A stretch of DNA of 27,384 nt from an uncultured beta proteobacterium (GCA_903827075.1 CAIKGX010000200.1:1-27384); one strand, 5' to 3'. Counted from the stretch's first letter, positions 1 through 7,650 are shown. A program made the numbers and translations. Notes: generated by a model from the letters alone, not told the origin.

Positions 1-1
1 A

Positions 2-64
2 CCACCATCTGATAATTTGGATGGTGTGAACCAAATAACGGCGAAACTTTACCAGAAGAAATAG
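2..64 (+). CDS. possible 3' end of an upstream gene (partial)
   Basis: Frame 2 is open from the window edge for 20 codons to a TAG at 62-64, and its composition looks protein-like (it ends ...NLDGVNQITAKLYQKK). The other two forward frames stop within the first 27 bases. This could be the C-terminus of a gene that starts left of the window, but 20 codons without a stop can occur by chance and no family is recognisable. A 7-bp inverted repeat (3-9 with 20-26) lies inside it and has no T-run. Confidence 0.3.
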   Translation, partial: PPSDNLDGVNQITAKLYQKK

Positions 65-135
65 AGATAAGGCGCATAAGTATCCAGAGCTGATAAGATC
101 AAATTATCAATTGAAGTAGGTTAAGCAGAAAGAGA

Positions 136-546
136 ATGATGCATCTTTATAAAGTACTGGCGGCGATTTTCCTCGGTGTATTAGTGAATCAGATGGCTTT
201 TGCTAAGTGGGATGAAGAACGCGATGTCACCACCAACGGTAAAGATGAATTGGTCTATTACTATAAGACTAATGAACAAGGTCAGAAACTCGTGTTGGAT
301 AAGTATGTAAAGCGCCTCATATTTATCCAGCCAAATCGCCTCCATAAGCGAACCATCCGGCAGATTAAGGTGGATGGTCAGCCCATTGAAGTGATGAGCG
401 ACCCCTTTTCGCGCTTCCCGGAGCAGACTGCCATCACGTTTGAAAATAAGGATGAGACTCTCAAGAAATTATTTTTAGCGAAGAAAATTGAGGTTTTTGT
501 GCGGTTTAATCGTGATGAGACTGTGAGTATCTTTCAAATCAAGTAG
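136..546 (+). CDS. small exported protein of unknown function
   Basis: This 136-residue protein starts with a clear Sec signal peptide: a hydrophobic stretch at about residues 5-20 ending in the AFA signal-peptidase site near residue 23. The mature part is about 113 residues, mixed charged, with alternating hydrophobic residues that suggest beta-strands (for example KRLIFIQPNRL and KIEVFVRF). It has no cysteine pair and no motif I recognise, so I infer only a periplasmic location. Two adjacent ATG codons (136 and 139) follow an AGAAAGAGA ribosome-binding site, and either could be used. It converges on the solute-binding lipoprotein gene, with 30 bases between the two stops. Confidence 0.7.
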   Translation: MMHLYKVLAAIFLGVLVNQMAFAKWDEERDVTTNGKDELVYYYKTNEQGQKLVLDKYVKRLIFIQPNRLHKRTIRQIKVDGQPIEVMSDPFSRFPEQTAITFENKDETLKKLFLAKKIEVFVRFNRDETVSIFQIK

Positions 547-576
547 CAAACCAATAACGGTAGGGATTTAAGTAGA

Positions 577-1353
577 TTATTTTTCCCACTGAGCTTCATA
601 GGCTTTAATTTTTTCTGGCCCTAATTCCGCCAGATACTTATTAAAGTCATCTCGAATTGGCGAGCCTTTTACAAAAGCAAAGCCTAATTTATCGGCATAA
701 GGAATTTCATAGCTACTTTGCACTGGCATATGTAATTTATTGACATAGCTTCTCAACATAGAGCTGTCTACAAATACCAAATCAAGATTGCCATTATTGA
801 GATCGGTAAGGGCTTCGCTATATGACGGATAAAGTTTCACTTGGCCCACTGAATAAATACCTTTAGGTTGCCATTCATTTTCAACGTACCCCATAAAGAC
901 TGCGCCAGTAGGAAAGCCAATAGAATATTTTTTGAGTTGGTCTAAGTTGGTGATGCGGATATTACGTTTTTTAAGACTAACCAAGTCCCATGCATTTTGG
1001 ATGTAGGGGTTGGAAAACTCCATCACCTGCATTCTTTTCTCAGTGATGGAAATGCCAGAAAAGGCGACATCTGCTTGACCGCTTGCCACTGCACCAAGCA
1101 TACCTTGAAAGTCATATGATTTAAGGTTGTAGGTATAGCCACGTGATTCACAAAACCCCTTAAATATTTCTAGGTCAATACCTACCGGCTGGCCCTGTTC
1201 CTCAAACATCAGCGGCGGCACTGTGGGTGCAATTGCTACCTGCAACACTTTTGGTGATTTGTTATCAGATTTAGAGCAGCCAATCGAAAGCAGGGTTGCT
1301 AGGAAGCAAAATCCTATAAGGAGGGTTTTGGCAATCAATCTAGGTATATTCAT
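577..1353 (-). CDS. family 3 solute-binding lipoprotein (amino-acid ABC transporter type)
   Basis: This is a periplasmic binding protein of the SBP_bac_3 family, which usually binds polar amino acids or similar ligands for an ABC importer. The N-terminus has a basic start, a hydrophobic core and a lipobox-like LSIGC with the lipidated Cys near residue 26. The mature protein shows family landmarks: VAIAPTVPPLMFEEQGQPVG at the first lobe, then GVDLEIF-like IGIDLEIFKGF, GQADVAFSGISITEKR, and LDLVFVDSS near the second crossover. About 258 residues is usual. The start is the ATG at 1353; the TTG just upstream at 1356 would add one residue and is less likely. No permease or ATPase gene lies next to it, so it is an orphan here. 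The ligand cannot be read from sequence. Confidence 0.88.
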   Translation of the reverse strand: MNIPRLIAKTLLIGFCFLATLLSIGCSKSDNKSPKVLQVAIAPTVPPLMFEEQGQPVGIDLEIFKGFCESRGYTYNLKSYDFQGMLGAVASGQADVAFSGISITEKRMQVMEFSNPYIQNAWDLVSLKKRNIRITNLDQLKKYSIGFPTGAVFMGYVENEWQPKGIYSVGQVKLYPSYSEALTDLNNGNLDLVFVDSSMLRSYVNKLHMPVQSSYEIPYADKLGFAFVKGSPIRDDFNKYLAELGPEKIKAYEAQWEK

Positions 1354-1471
1354 CAATTATTTTCCATTAATTAAAAGAGATGTTTTTGCTCTTGCCCATC
1401 TCTTCTGGTCAGGGTTGTGAAAACTTTACCATCACTACCAAAGCCACTAATTTCTTTTGCTTAGGGCAAAT

Positions 1472-1500
1472 TTGAGGAATGGGAGCAAATCAGTTAAAAT
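1472..1500 (+). promoter_or_regulatory. putative sigma-70 promoter of the tRNA gene
   Basis: A TTGAGG -35 box (1472-1477) and a TAAAAT -10 box (1495-1500) are separated by 17 bases. They sit so that transcription would begin a few bases before the tRNA 5' end at 1510. Spacing and position fit a dedicated tRNA promoter. Confidence 0.55.
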
Positions 1501-1509
1501 AATCAGTTC

Positions 1510-1586
1510 GGCGATTTAGCTCAGTTGGTTAGAGCGATGGAATCATAATCCACAGGTCCGGGGTTCGAATCCCTGAATCGCCACCA
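1510..1586 (+). tRNA. tRNA with anticodon CAT (tRNA-Met elongator, or tRNA-Ile2)
   Basis: A 77-base cloverleaf: acceptor stem GGCGATT pairs with AATCGCC, followed by an encoded CCA end. The D-stem is GCTC/GAGC. The T-arm CGGGG/CCCTG encloses TTCGAAT. The anticodon loop is A-T-CAT-A-A, so the anticodon is CAT, closed by a stem whose outermost pair (A-C) is mismatched. CAT is shared by elongator Met, initiator Met and lysidine-modified Ile2. The paired acceptor end (G-C at 1-72) argues against the initiator. I call elongator Met, with Ile2 the open alternative. Confidence 0.93.
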
Positions 1587-1591
1587 AATCA

Positions 1592-1625
1592 AGAGGCCAT
1601 TGCCCACCGGCAGTGGCCTTTTTCT
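1592..1625 (+). terminator. rho-independent terminator after the tRNA
   Basis: AGGCCATTGCC and GGCAGTGGCCT form an 11-bp stem with one G-T pair around a short CACC loop, directly followed by a T-rich run (TTTTTCTT). It ends tRNA transcription just after the CCA end. The position also argues that the next gene starts downstream of it. Confidence 0.85.
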
Positions 1626-1651
1626 TAAGTAGTCTAGCTTGGGCTTATTTC

Positions 1652-2185
1652 ATGGCTAAATTTTGGAATTTTGTGCTCTTCCAGGTGGGCTGGTTTGCTT
1701 GTGTAATCGGGGCCGCCAATAACCAAGTCTTTTGGGCCGTATTCGTTACAGCGATCTATATTGCTTTTCATATTTGGCGCTCACACTTTCCTTTTTTAGA
1801 GTTTAAGCTAATATTCAAGGCAGTTATATTCGGAGTAAGTGCTGACACACTTATTGCAAATCTGGGGTTTTTGAGCTTTCAAGATGCTTGGCCCAGCACC
1901 TACTTGTCGCCTGTTTGGATGTGGGTTCTTTGGGCCTTAGTCGCTAGCACTGTAAATGGGTCTTTATCTTGGTTACAGGGCAAACCCATTTTAGGAGCTT
2001 TGTTAGGGGCTATTTGTGGCCCCCTTTCCTATGAGGCGGGCATTCGCATGGGAGCTGGCTCATGGGGAGTTCACGGGCAATTGGGCGGTCTTGTGCTCCT
2101 GGCAATCGTTTGGGGTGCGGCAATCCCCCTCTTTTTTTACTGGCAGCGACAACATATAGGAACGAGGCTAGAGCAAAATCAGTAA
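1652..2185 (+). CDS. DUF2878-like inner-membrane protein
   Basis: This 177-residue, strongly hydrophobic protein has about five or six transmembrane segments. It opens with WNFVLFQVGWFACVIGAA and has the pattern of the DUF2878 family (small membrane proteins of unknown role in gamma- and betaproteobacteria). I recall this family by its opening motif; I did not search. The frame stays open up to a GTG at 1613, but that codon lies inside the tRNA terminator, so the ATG at 1652 is chosen. Its stop lies only about 18 bases before the recA promoter, and I see no terminator after it. Confidence 0.75.
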   Translation: MAKFWNFVLFQVGWFACVIGAANNQVFWAVFVTAIYIAFHIWRSHFPFLEFKLIFKAVIFGVSADTLIANLGFLSFQDAWPSTYLSPVWMWVLWALVASTVNGSLSWLQGKPILGALLGAICGPLSYEAGIRMGAGSWGVHGQLGGLVLLAIVWGAAIPLFFYWQRQHIGTRLEQNQ

Positions 2186-2203
2186 ATTCTTTTTAAAAGT
2201 TAC

Positions 2204-2232
2204 TTGCAAATAGTACTGTTTTTATATACAGT
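2204..2232 (+). promoter_or_regulatory. recA promoter
   Basis: TTGCAA (2204-2209) and TACAGT (2227-2232) are 17 bases apart and give a plausible sigma-70 promoter, with transcription starting near 2239 and a leader of about 65 bases before the recA ATG. The -10 box lies within the LexA operator, as expected for a repressible SOS promoter. Confidence 0.5.
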
Positions 2233-2233
2233 A
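2214..2233 (+). promoter_or_regulatory. LexA (SOS) box of recA
   Basis: TACTGTTTTTATATACAGTA matches the canonical CTG-N10-CAG LexA operator, with symmetric outer TA bases, and overlaps the likely -10 region of recA. LexA would repress recA until RecA filaments trigger LexA self-cleavage. The sequence match is direct; the regulation is inferred from the well-known E. coli-type SOS system. Confidence 0.9.
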
Positions 2234-2302
2234 AGTTTTATGTTGACGAAAACCTCAAAAAACTCAAAAAACAGCCTTATAAATAGTGAAAAGGGATTAA
2301 AC

Positions 2303-3394
2303 ATGGCCTTGGACGATAAGAAAAAATCAGCCTCATCAGAATTTGAAGGAATGAGCGGAGAAAAGCAAAAGGCATTGACTGCGGCCTTGGCGCAAATTGA
2401 GAAACAATTTGGTAAGGGCTCAATCATGAGATTGGGCGATGCAGAAATTAATCAAGATATTCAGGTAGTTTCCAGTGGCTCTCTTGGTTTGGATATTGCC
2501 TTGGGAGTGGGTGGTTTGGCACGCGGTCGCGTCATTGAGATTTATGGTCCAGAATCATCTGGTAAAACTACATTAACCTTGCACGCTATTGCTGAAATGC
2601 AGAAGTTAGGTGGAACTTGCGCATTTATTGATGCCGAGCACGCCTTAGATGTGCAGTACGCCTCACGACTAGGCGTTGATGTGAATAATCTGTTGATCTC
2701 GCAGCCTGATACTGGCGAGCAAGCATTGGAAATTGCCGATGCATTAGTGCGATCAGGGTCGATTGATTTAATTGTTATTGACTCGGTAGCCGCACTAGTT
2801 CCAAGGGCAGAGATCGAAGGTGATATGGGAGACTCATTACCAGGTTTACAAGCCCGCTTAATGAGTCAGGCCTTACGAAAGCTCACTGGTGCGATTAAGC
2901 GCACAAATACAACGGTTATCTTTATTAATCAGATTCGCATGAAGATTGGTGTCATGTTTGGGTCTCCTGAAACAACTACTGGCGGTAACGCTTTGAAGTT
3001 CTATGCATCCATGCGCTTAGATATTCGTCGTATTGGTAGCATTAAAAAGGGTGATGAAGTAGTTGGTAATGAGACTCGCGTCAAGGTTGTGAAGAATAAG
3101 GTATCCCCACCGTTCCGGGAGGCTATTTTTGACATCATGTACGGCGCTGGCATTTCAAGAGAAGGCGAAATCATCGATATGGGTGTTGAGGCTGACTTGG
3201 TTGAGAAGTCGGGCTCTTGGTATAGCTATAACGGTGACCGTATTGGGCAAGGCAAAGACAATGTTCGTGAGTTCTTGAAAGAGAATCCAGCAATTGCCAA
3301 AGATATTGAGGCAAAGATTCGTGCAAAGTTAGGCGTAAAAGCAGGCTCTGCAGTAGTCAGTGATGTACTGAGCGAAGAAGAGGAAGTCGAATAG
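2303..3394 (+). CDS. recA: recombinase RecA
   Basis: RecA binds single-stranded DNA in an ATP-dependent filament, catalyses strand exchange in homologous recombination and activates LexA self-cleavage. The 363-residue protein has the Walker A motif GPESSGKT at residues 82-89, the Walker B region LIVIDSVAAL, the L2-region stretch FINQIRMKIGVMFGSPETTTGG, and an acidic C-terminal tail (SEEEEVE). The N-terminus carries about 15 extra residues compared with E. coli, common in Burkholderiales. The start is the ATG at 2303 after AAGGGA; the open frame runs 33 codons further up but crosses the promoter and LexA box. recX follows after 4 bases. Confidence 0.98.
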   Translation: MALDDKKKSASSEFEGMSGEKQKALTAALAQIEKQFGKGSIMRLGDAEINQDIQVVSSGSLGLDIALGVGGLARGRVIEIYGPESSGKTTLTLHAIAEMQKLGGTCAFIDAEHALDVQYASRLGVDVNNLLISQPDTGEQALEIADALVRSGSIDLIVIDSVAALVPRAEIEGDMGDSLPGLQARLMSQALRKLTGAIKRTNTTVIFINQIRMKIGVMFGSPETTTGGNALKFYASMRLDIRRIGSIKKGDEVVGNETRVKVVKNKVSPPFREAIFDIMYGAGISREGEIIDMGVEADLVEKSGSWYSYNGDRIGQGKDNVREFLKENPAIAKDIEAKIRAKLGVKAGSAVVSDVLSEEEEVE

Positions 3395-3398
3395 CGCG

Positions 3399-3917
3399 AT
3401 GTCAGAGTTAGGCGGTAGTACCAAACAAGGCCCGAGTCTTAAAGCTCGGGCTTTGCGCCTTCTATCTTTGCGTGAGTACAGTCGTAAGACTTTAGGGGCA
3501 AAACTGGAGGAGTCATTAGTTAGGTCTGCTAAATTTGGGAGGGGCTTAGTAGAAGAATCAGCCTCTTCCAAGCCACGTCTTGAACAGATTGAGGCCGTGC
3601 TGGATGATTTTGAGGCTCGTGGATGGCTTTCAGACGATCGTTTTGCAGAGGCCCTAGTTCGCCGCAGAAGTGAGCGTTTTGGGGCAAGAAAAATTCAGGA
3701 TGAATTACAGCGAGCAGGGGTGGATTCCTCAAAGACGGTAGATCTTCTTAAAACCCTAAAGGAAACCGAGTACCAACGAGCTTATGACCTCTGGCTGAGA
3801 AAATTCGGCACACTCGCAGAAGAGCAAAAAGAGCGGGCCCGGCAGTATCGATTTTTGGCATCTAAGGGCTTTAGTAGTGAGATCATCTCCAGGGTCGTGG
3901 CCGGTCGCCCTAACTAG
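3399..3917 (+). CDS. recX: regulatory protein RecX
   Basis: RecX is a small helical protein that caps or destabilises RecA filaments and so limits recombination and SOS strength. At 172 residues it is of usual family size. Recognisable repeats are the N-terminal LKARALRLLSLREYSRKTL, the central LDDFEARGWLSDDRFAEALVRRRSERFGARKIQDELQ split across residues 68-105, and a C-terminal RARQYRFLASKGFSSEII. It sits 4 bases after recA, so the two are co-transcribed and SOS-controlled. A stretch near residues 37-60 (EESLVRSAKFGRGLVEESASS) looks like a lineage-specific insertion or linker. Confidence 0.95.
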   Translation: MSELGGSTKQGPSLKARALRLLSLREYSRKTLGAKLEESLVRSAKFGRGLVEESASSKPRLEQIEAVLDDFEARGWLSDDRFAEALVRRRSERFGARKIQDELQRAGVDSSKTVDLLKTLKETEYQRAYDLWLRKFGTLAEEQKERARQYRFLASKGFSSEIISRVVAGRPN

Positions 3918-3964
3918 GGCAATTACGGAGCTAAAAATGGCAAATGCCGCGTTGCAGCATGATA

Positions 3965-4019
3965 GACTTATAAAGTCGGTCTAACCGTTCACATTTATTC
4001 TATTTAGCTTAATTTAGCT
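3965..4019 (+). promoter_or_regulatory. operator-like dyad and direct repeats upstream of sucC
   Basis: The 189-base gap between recX and sucC must hold the sucCD promoter, but no clear -35/-10 pair was found. It does hold a perfect 13-base dyad, GACTT-ATA-AAGTC (3965-3977), and a direct repeat of ATTTAGCT (4002-4009 and 4012-4019) with a 10-base period. Both have the form of transcription-factor sites, but no factor can be named. Confidence 0.3.
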
Positions 4020-4106
4020 ATTTCATGGGTAGGTATGAGATTACGGTGATACCGGATTTATTAATCCTCATCGCTTGCTAAAAAAGACACCGTTTCGGGA
4101 GTAATT

Positions 4107-5276
4107 ATGAAAATTCACGAGTACCAAGGCAAAGAACTTCTGCGCCAATTTAATGTGCCAGTTCCAAACGGCATTCCTGCTTTTAGTGTTGATGAGGCAA
4201 TTAAAGCTGCCGAACAATTGGGTGGCCCAGTATGGGTTGTGAAAGCACAAATTCATGCAGGCGGTCGCGGTAAAGGCGGCGGCGTAAAGTTGGCAAGAAG
4301 TATGGATGAAGTGAAGAAATATGCTTCTGAAATTTTAGGTATGCAGCTAAAGACCCATCAAACTGGTCCAGAAGGTCAAAAAGTAAATCGTCTTTTGATC
4401 GAAGATGGTGCGGATATTAAAAAAGAGTATTACTTCAGCATCGTTACAGACCGTGGCACACAAAAAAATGTGATCATGGCTTCTAGCGAAGGCGGAATGG
4501 ATATAGAAGAAGTTGCCGAGTCTCATCCTGAAAAAATTATCAAAGTATTTGTTGATCCAATAGTTGGTTTAACAGATGCTGATTGCGGCATTATTGCCAA
4601 AGGTATTGGCGTTCCAGAAGCGTCGATTCCAATGGCGAGCGATGTATTTAAAAATTTGTATAAGACGTACTGGGATACCGATGCTTCATTGGTAGAAATC
4701 AATCCATTGATTCTGGAAGGTAACGGCAAAATTAAAGCATTGGATGCTAAATTTAACTTCGATCCAAACGCTCTATATCGTCATCCAGAAATCGTTGCAT
4801 ATCGCGATATTGATGAAGAGGATGCGGCTGAGATTGAGGCTTCCAAGTTTGACCTTGCCTATATTTCATTAGACGGCAATATCGGTTGCTTAGTGAATGG
4901 TGCTGGCTTGGCGATGGCTACGATGGATACCATTAAGTTATTCGGTGGTGAGCCAGCGAACTTTTTGGATGTAGGCGGTGGCGCTACAGCAGAGAAAGTG
5001 ACGGAAGCATTCAAGATCATGCTCAAGAACAAGAGTGTAGAGGCGATTTTGGTAAATATTTTCGGCGGCATTATGCGTTGCGATGTGATTGCTGATGGTG
5101 TGGTTACAGCATGTAAGGCAGTGAATTTGACTGTGCCTTTAGTTGTGCGCATGAAGGGTACAAATGAAGAGTTGGGCAAGAAAATTCTTACAGACTCTGG
5201 TTTGCCAATTATTAGCGCCGATTCAATGGCTGAAGCTGCTACTAAGGTAGTTGCTGCTGTTGCCAAAAACAAATAA
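4107..5276 (+). CDS. sucC: succinyl-CoA synthetase (ADP-forming) beta subunit
   Basis: With SucD it converts succinyl-CoA, ADP (or GDP) and phosphate to succinate, CoA and ATP in the TCA cycle, the only substrate-level phosphorylation step there. The 389-residue protein opens with the family signature MKIHEYQGKELLRQF, has the ATP-grasp glycine-rich loop GGRGKGGGV at residues 52-60, and the C-terminal ligase motif NIFGGIMRCDVIADGVV that contacts SucD. Length is normal. The start ATG at 4107 follows CGGGAG. sucD begins 15 bases after the stop, so the subunits are co-transcribed. Confidence 0.98.
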   Translation: MKIHEYQGKELLRQFNVPVPNGIPAFSVDEAIKAAEQLGGPVWVVKAQIHAGGRGKGGGVKLARSMDEVKKYASEILGMQLKTHQTGPEGQKVNRLLIEDGADIKKEYYFSIVTDRGTQKNVIMASSEGGMDIEEVAESHPEKIIKVFVDPIVGLTDADCGIIAKGIGVPEASIPMASDVFKNLYKTYWDTDASLVEINPLILEGNGKIKALDAKFNFDPNALYRHPEIVAYRDIDEEDAAEIEASKFDLAYISLDGNIGCLVNGAGLAMATMDTIKLFGGEPANFLDVGGGATAEKVTEAFKIMLKNKSVEAILVNIFGGIMRCDVIADGVVTACKAVNLTVPLVVRMKGTNEELGKKILTDSGLPIISADSMAEAATKVVAAVAKNK

Positions 5277-5291
5277 TCAAGGAATTTCAAT

Positions 5292-6185
5292 ATGTCTATT
5301 TTGATTAATAAAAACACCAAAGTCATTACACAAGGTATTACCGGTAAAACAGGTCAATTCCATACTGAAAAATGTCAAGAGTACGCAAACGGCAAAAATT
5401 GTTTTGTTGCTGGGGTTAATCCAAAAAAAGCTGGTGAGTCTATTTTTAATATTCCCATTTTTGGATCAGTTAAAGAGGCTGCCGCGCAAACCGGTGCAAC
5501 TACTTCTGTAATTTATGTCCCGCCTCCTGGAGCTGCTGCCGCAATTTGGGAAGCAGTTGAGGCCGATCTTGATTTTGTGATCTGTATTACCGAAGGCATT
5601 CCAGTCCGCGATATGTTGGAATTGCGTAATAAGATGACGGCAAAAGAAGCTGCTGGTGGTAAGAAGACGTTATTGCTTGGCCCTAACTGCCCAGGAATTA
5701 TTACTCCAGATGAAATTAAGATTGGCATCATGCCCGGCCATATTCATAAGAAGGGTCGCATTGGAGTTGTTAGCCGTTCTGGAACCTTGACTTATGAAGC
5801 TGTGGGTCAATTGACTGCAATTGGCTTAGGTCAATCTACTGCGGTTGGTATTGGTGGTGACCCCATCAATGGCTTAAAGCATATTGATATTATGAGAATG
5901 TTTAATGAAGACCCAGAAACCGATGCCGTAATCATGATCGGTGAAATCGGCGGTCCTGATGAAGCTGAAGCAGCTCTCTGGTGTAAAGAGAACATGAAAA
6001 AGCCGGTTGTTGGCTTTATTGCTGGCGTAACAGCCCCTCCTGGAAAACGTATGGGCCATGCTGGCGCATTGATTTCTGGTGGTGCCGATACAGCGGATGC
6101 AAAGCTCGCTATCATGGAAGAGTGTGGCTTTAAAGTAACAAGAAATCCATCTGAAATGGCTGCTTTGTTAAAAGCCATGTTGTAA
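5292..6185 (+). CDS. sucD: succinyl-CoA synthetase (ADP-forming) alpha subunit
   Basis: This subunit binds CoA in an N-terminal Rossmann-like domain and carries the phosphorylated histidine that relays phosphate to ADP on SucC. In the 297-residue protein the start TQGITGKTGQFHTEK is the CoA-binding signature, GPNCPGIITP marks the domain junction, and the catalytic His is H256 in GKRMGHAGAL. The gene follows sucC with an AAGGAA ribosome-binding site and is closed by a strong terminator 6 bases downstream, so the transcription unit is sucCD only. Confidence 0.98.
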   Translation: MSILINKNTKVITQGITGKTGQFHTEKCQEYANGKNCFVAGVNPKKAGESIFNIPIFGSVKEAAAQTGATTSVIYVPPPGAAAAIWEAVEADLDFVICITEGIPVRDMLELRNKMTAKEAAGGKKTLLLGPNCPGIITPDEIKIGIMPGHIHKKGRIGVVSRSGTLTYEAVGQLTAIGLGQSTAVGIGGDPINGLKHIDIMRMFNEDPETDAVIMIGEIGGPDEAEAALWCKENMKKPVVGFIAGVTAPPGKRMGHAGALISGGADTADAKLAIMEECGFKVTRNPSEMAALLKAML

Positions 6186-6190
6186 TCAAA

Positions 6191-6221
6191 AAAAGGCATG
6201 CTGTAATCCAGCATGCCTTTT
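6191..6221 (+). terminator. rho-independent terminator of sucCD
   Basis: A perfect 13-bp stem (AAAAGGCATGCTG with CAGCATGCCTTTT) closes a 5-base TAATC loop; the 3' arm ends in a T-run. The A-rich 5' arm would also let it work on the minus strand. Confidence 0.92.
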
Positions 6222-6263
6222 GTAGCACCATGTAGTTAAAACATAAAAAAGTACGGAGACAAT

Positions 6264-6971
6264 ATGGATTTTTCAGCATTTTCTGATGCTACGTTTTGGG
6301 CAGCTTTACTCTCAATCATCGTAGCCAATATTTTGCTATCTGGAGATAACGCAGTAGTGATTGCATTAGCATCACGCAATTTGCCTCCAGCTCAGCAAAA
6401 GAAAGCCATTTTTTGGGGCAGTGCAGCCGCTATCATTTTGCGCGTTGTTTTGACAATTACTGCATTGCAGTTGTTGACATTGCCTTACTTAAAGCTCATT
6501 GGCGCAATTCTGCTTATCTACATCGGCGTTCAGCTTTTGGCTGATAGCGAAGGTGAAGAGGACATGAAGGCGGAGTCCAATATTTGGGCTGCCATTCGCA
6601 CAATCTTGATTGCCGATCTAGTGATGAGTTTAGATAACGTGATTGCCGTTGCTGCTGCAGCACAAAAAGGCCCCGAAGAAACTCGCCTTTTGCTTCTGAT
6701 TATTGGTTTAGGCATGTCAATTCCTTTGATTATTTTTGGTAGCACTATGCTGCTAAAAGTAATGGAGCGTTTCCCAATCATCATCACTTTGGGTGCGGGA
6801 TTGCTTGGATTTTTGGCTGGCGGTATGTTGGTCGATGATCCAGCGATCAAAGATAGTATTCAAGCTGCACTTGGCGATGCGAAGTTAGCCTTTGAAATTA
6901 TCGGGGTTGTTCTGGTCATTGTTGTTGGCACCTTAATGAAAAAAAGGAACGCTAAAAAACACGCAGCGTAA
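6264..6971 (+). CDS. TerC family membrane protein (YjbE-type)
   Basis: This 235-residue integral membrane protein has about seven hydrophobic segments and the two TerC-family acidic signatures: SGDNAV at residues 26-31 and SLDNVIAVAAA at 122-132. These conserved Asp residues within the membrane are thought to bind metal. The length and motif spacing fit the YjbE subgroup; relatives such as YceF/YkoY, Alx and MeeF are linked to Mn(II) export or supply of Mn to exported enzymes. Family membership is seen; substrate is inference. In many bacteria this family is under a yybP-ykoY riboswitch, but only 42 bases separate the sucD terminator from this ATG, too little for one. A terminator follows. 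Confidence 0.9.
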   Translation: MDFSAFSDATFWAALLSIIVANILLSGDNAVVIALASRNLPPAQQKKAIFWGSAAAIILRVVLTITALQLLTLPYLKLIGAILLIYIGVQLLADSEGEEDMKAESNIWAAIRTILIADLVMSLDNVIAVAAAAQKGPEETRLLLLIIGLGMSIPLIIFGSTMLLKVMERFPIIITLGAGLLGFLAGGMLVDDPAIKDSIQAALGDAKLAFEIIGVVLVIVVGTLMKKRNAKKHAA

Positions 6972-6989
6972 TTTCTTTCTGCATTAAAT

Positions 6990-7020
6990 AGAAAAGCTGG
7001 CGTTTAAAGCCGGCTTTTCT
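6990..7020 (+). terminator. rho-independent terminator after the TerC gene
   Basis: AGAAAAGCTGGC pairs with GCCGGCTTTTCT (12 bp, one G-T) around a 7-base GTTTAAA loop, and the 3' arm is T-rich. It separates the TerC gene from the pilin gene. Confidence 0.85.
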
Positions 7021-7092
7021 TACTTCTGCGTATCTTGAGATCAAGGGGTATAGACTGGATGATGAGGTATTTCAACTCAGGGGCCAAAAGAT

Positions 7093-7617
7093 ATGCATAT
7101 TGAAATAAAGCTAGAGCAGGGGGAGCAACACAAGGATCAACAGGAGTCTGGATTCACGCTGATTGAAGTCATGGTGGTAGTGGCCATCATTGGCATCTTG
7201 GTGGCTGTAGCAGTTCCTCAATATCAAGATTACATTGCACGCAGCCGCATTGTTGAAGGCATGAATTTATCCTCCAGTGCAAAATTGGCTGTTACAGAGG
7301 CATTTGCTAGCCGCGGAACAGTGCCAATGGATGATGCCACTCACGGCTCATTTACTTTTACACCTACCCGTAGTGTAAAACTGATTGAGATTACACCTTC
7401 TGGCGTGATTGCAATCGACTATCAAAATAGTGTCGCCCCCGAGGGTAAAAATACCTTGCATCTGGTGCCAACTAACGAGCCAGATGCGAATGTACCTAAA
7501 GCGCTTGATCTTTCGAAAGCTGAGGGATCTACCTGGGCTGGTGGTTGGTCATGCCGCTCGACTGAAACCAATTTATTGTCTCAACTACTTCCCTCTGAGT
7601 GCAGGATAGGTAAGTAA
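7093..7617 (+). CDS. type IV pilin (major-pilin-like)
   Basis: This is a type IV prepilin, exported and cleaved by PilD, then assembled into pili for twitching, adhesion or DNA uptake. The cleavage motif SG|FTLIEVMVVVAIIGIL starts at residue 19, with the required Gly(-1) and Glu(+5), followed by the classic AVAVPQYQDYIARSR N-terminal helix. The C-terminal D-region has a Cys pair (C154 and C170, GGWSC...LPSEC) as in PilA/PilE. The leader before cleavage is about 20 residues, charged and long for type IVa pilins; no ATG, GTG or TTG lies between 7093 and the cleavage site, so it cannot be shortened without an unusual start. The gene stands alone between a terminator and a hairpin. A weak promoter may lie at 7035-7063 (TTGAGA-N17-GATGAT). 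Confidence 0.93.
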   Translation: MHIEIKLEQGEQHKDQQESGFTLIEVMVVVAIIGILVAVAVPQYQDYIARSRIVEGMNLSSSAKLAVTEAFASRGTVPMDDATHGSFTFTPTRSVKLIEITPSGVIAIDYQNSVAPEGKNTLHLVPTNEPDANVPKALDLSKAEGSTWAGGWSCRSTETNLLSQLLPSECRIGK

Positions 7618-7650
7618 GCAATAGATTGCAGTAAGTAGCGATGTAGGTCA

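Noticed and set aside
1..26. Inverted repeat CACCATC/GATGGTG as a terminator
   Set aside because: Only 7 bp with a 10-base loop and no T-run; it also falls in a possible coding end.
1510..1625. tRNA 3' end as a phage or island attachment site
   Set aside because: No integrase gene or direct repeat of the tRNA 3' end was seen; the neighbouring genes are housekeeping genes.
2204..2302. 33-codon in-frame extension of recA
   Set aside because: It runs through the promoter and LexA box; the ATG at 2303 has a good ribosome-binding site and gives the family N-terminus.
6222..6263. yybP-ykoY manganese riboswitch before the TerC-family gene
   Set aside because: Only 42 bases lie between the sucD terminator and the ATG, and they contain none of the paired structure that riboswitch needs.
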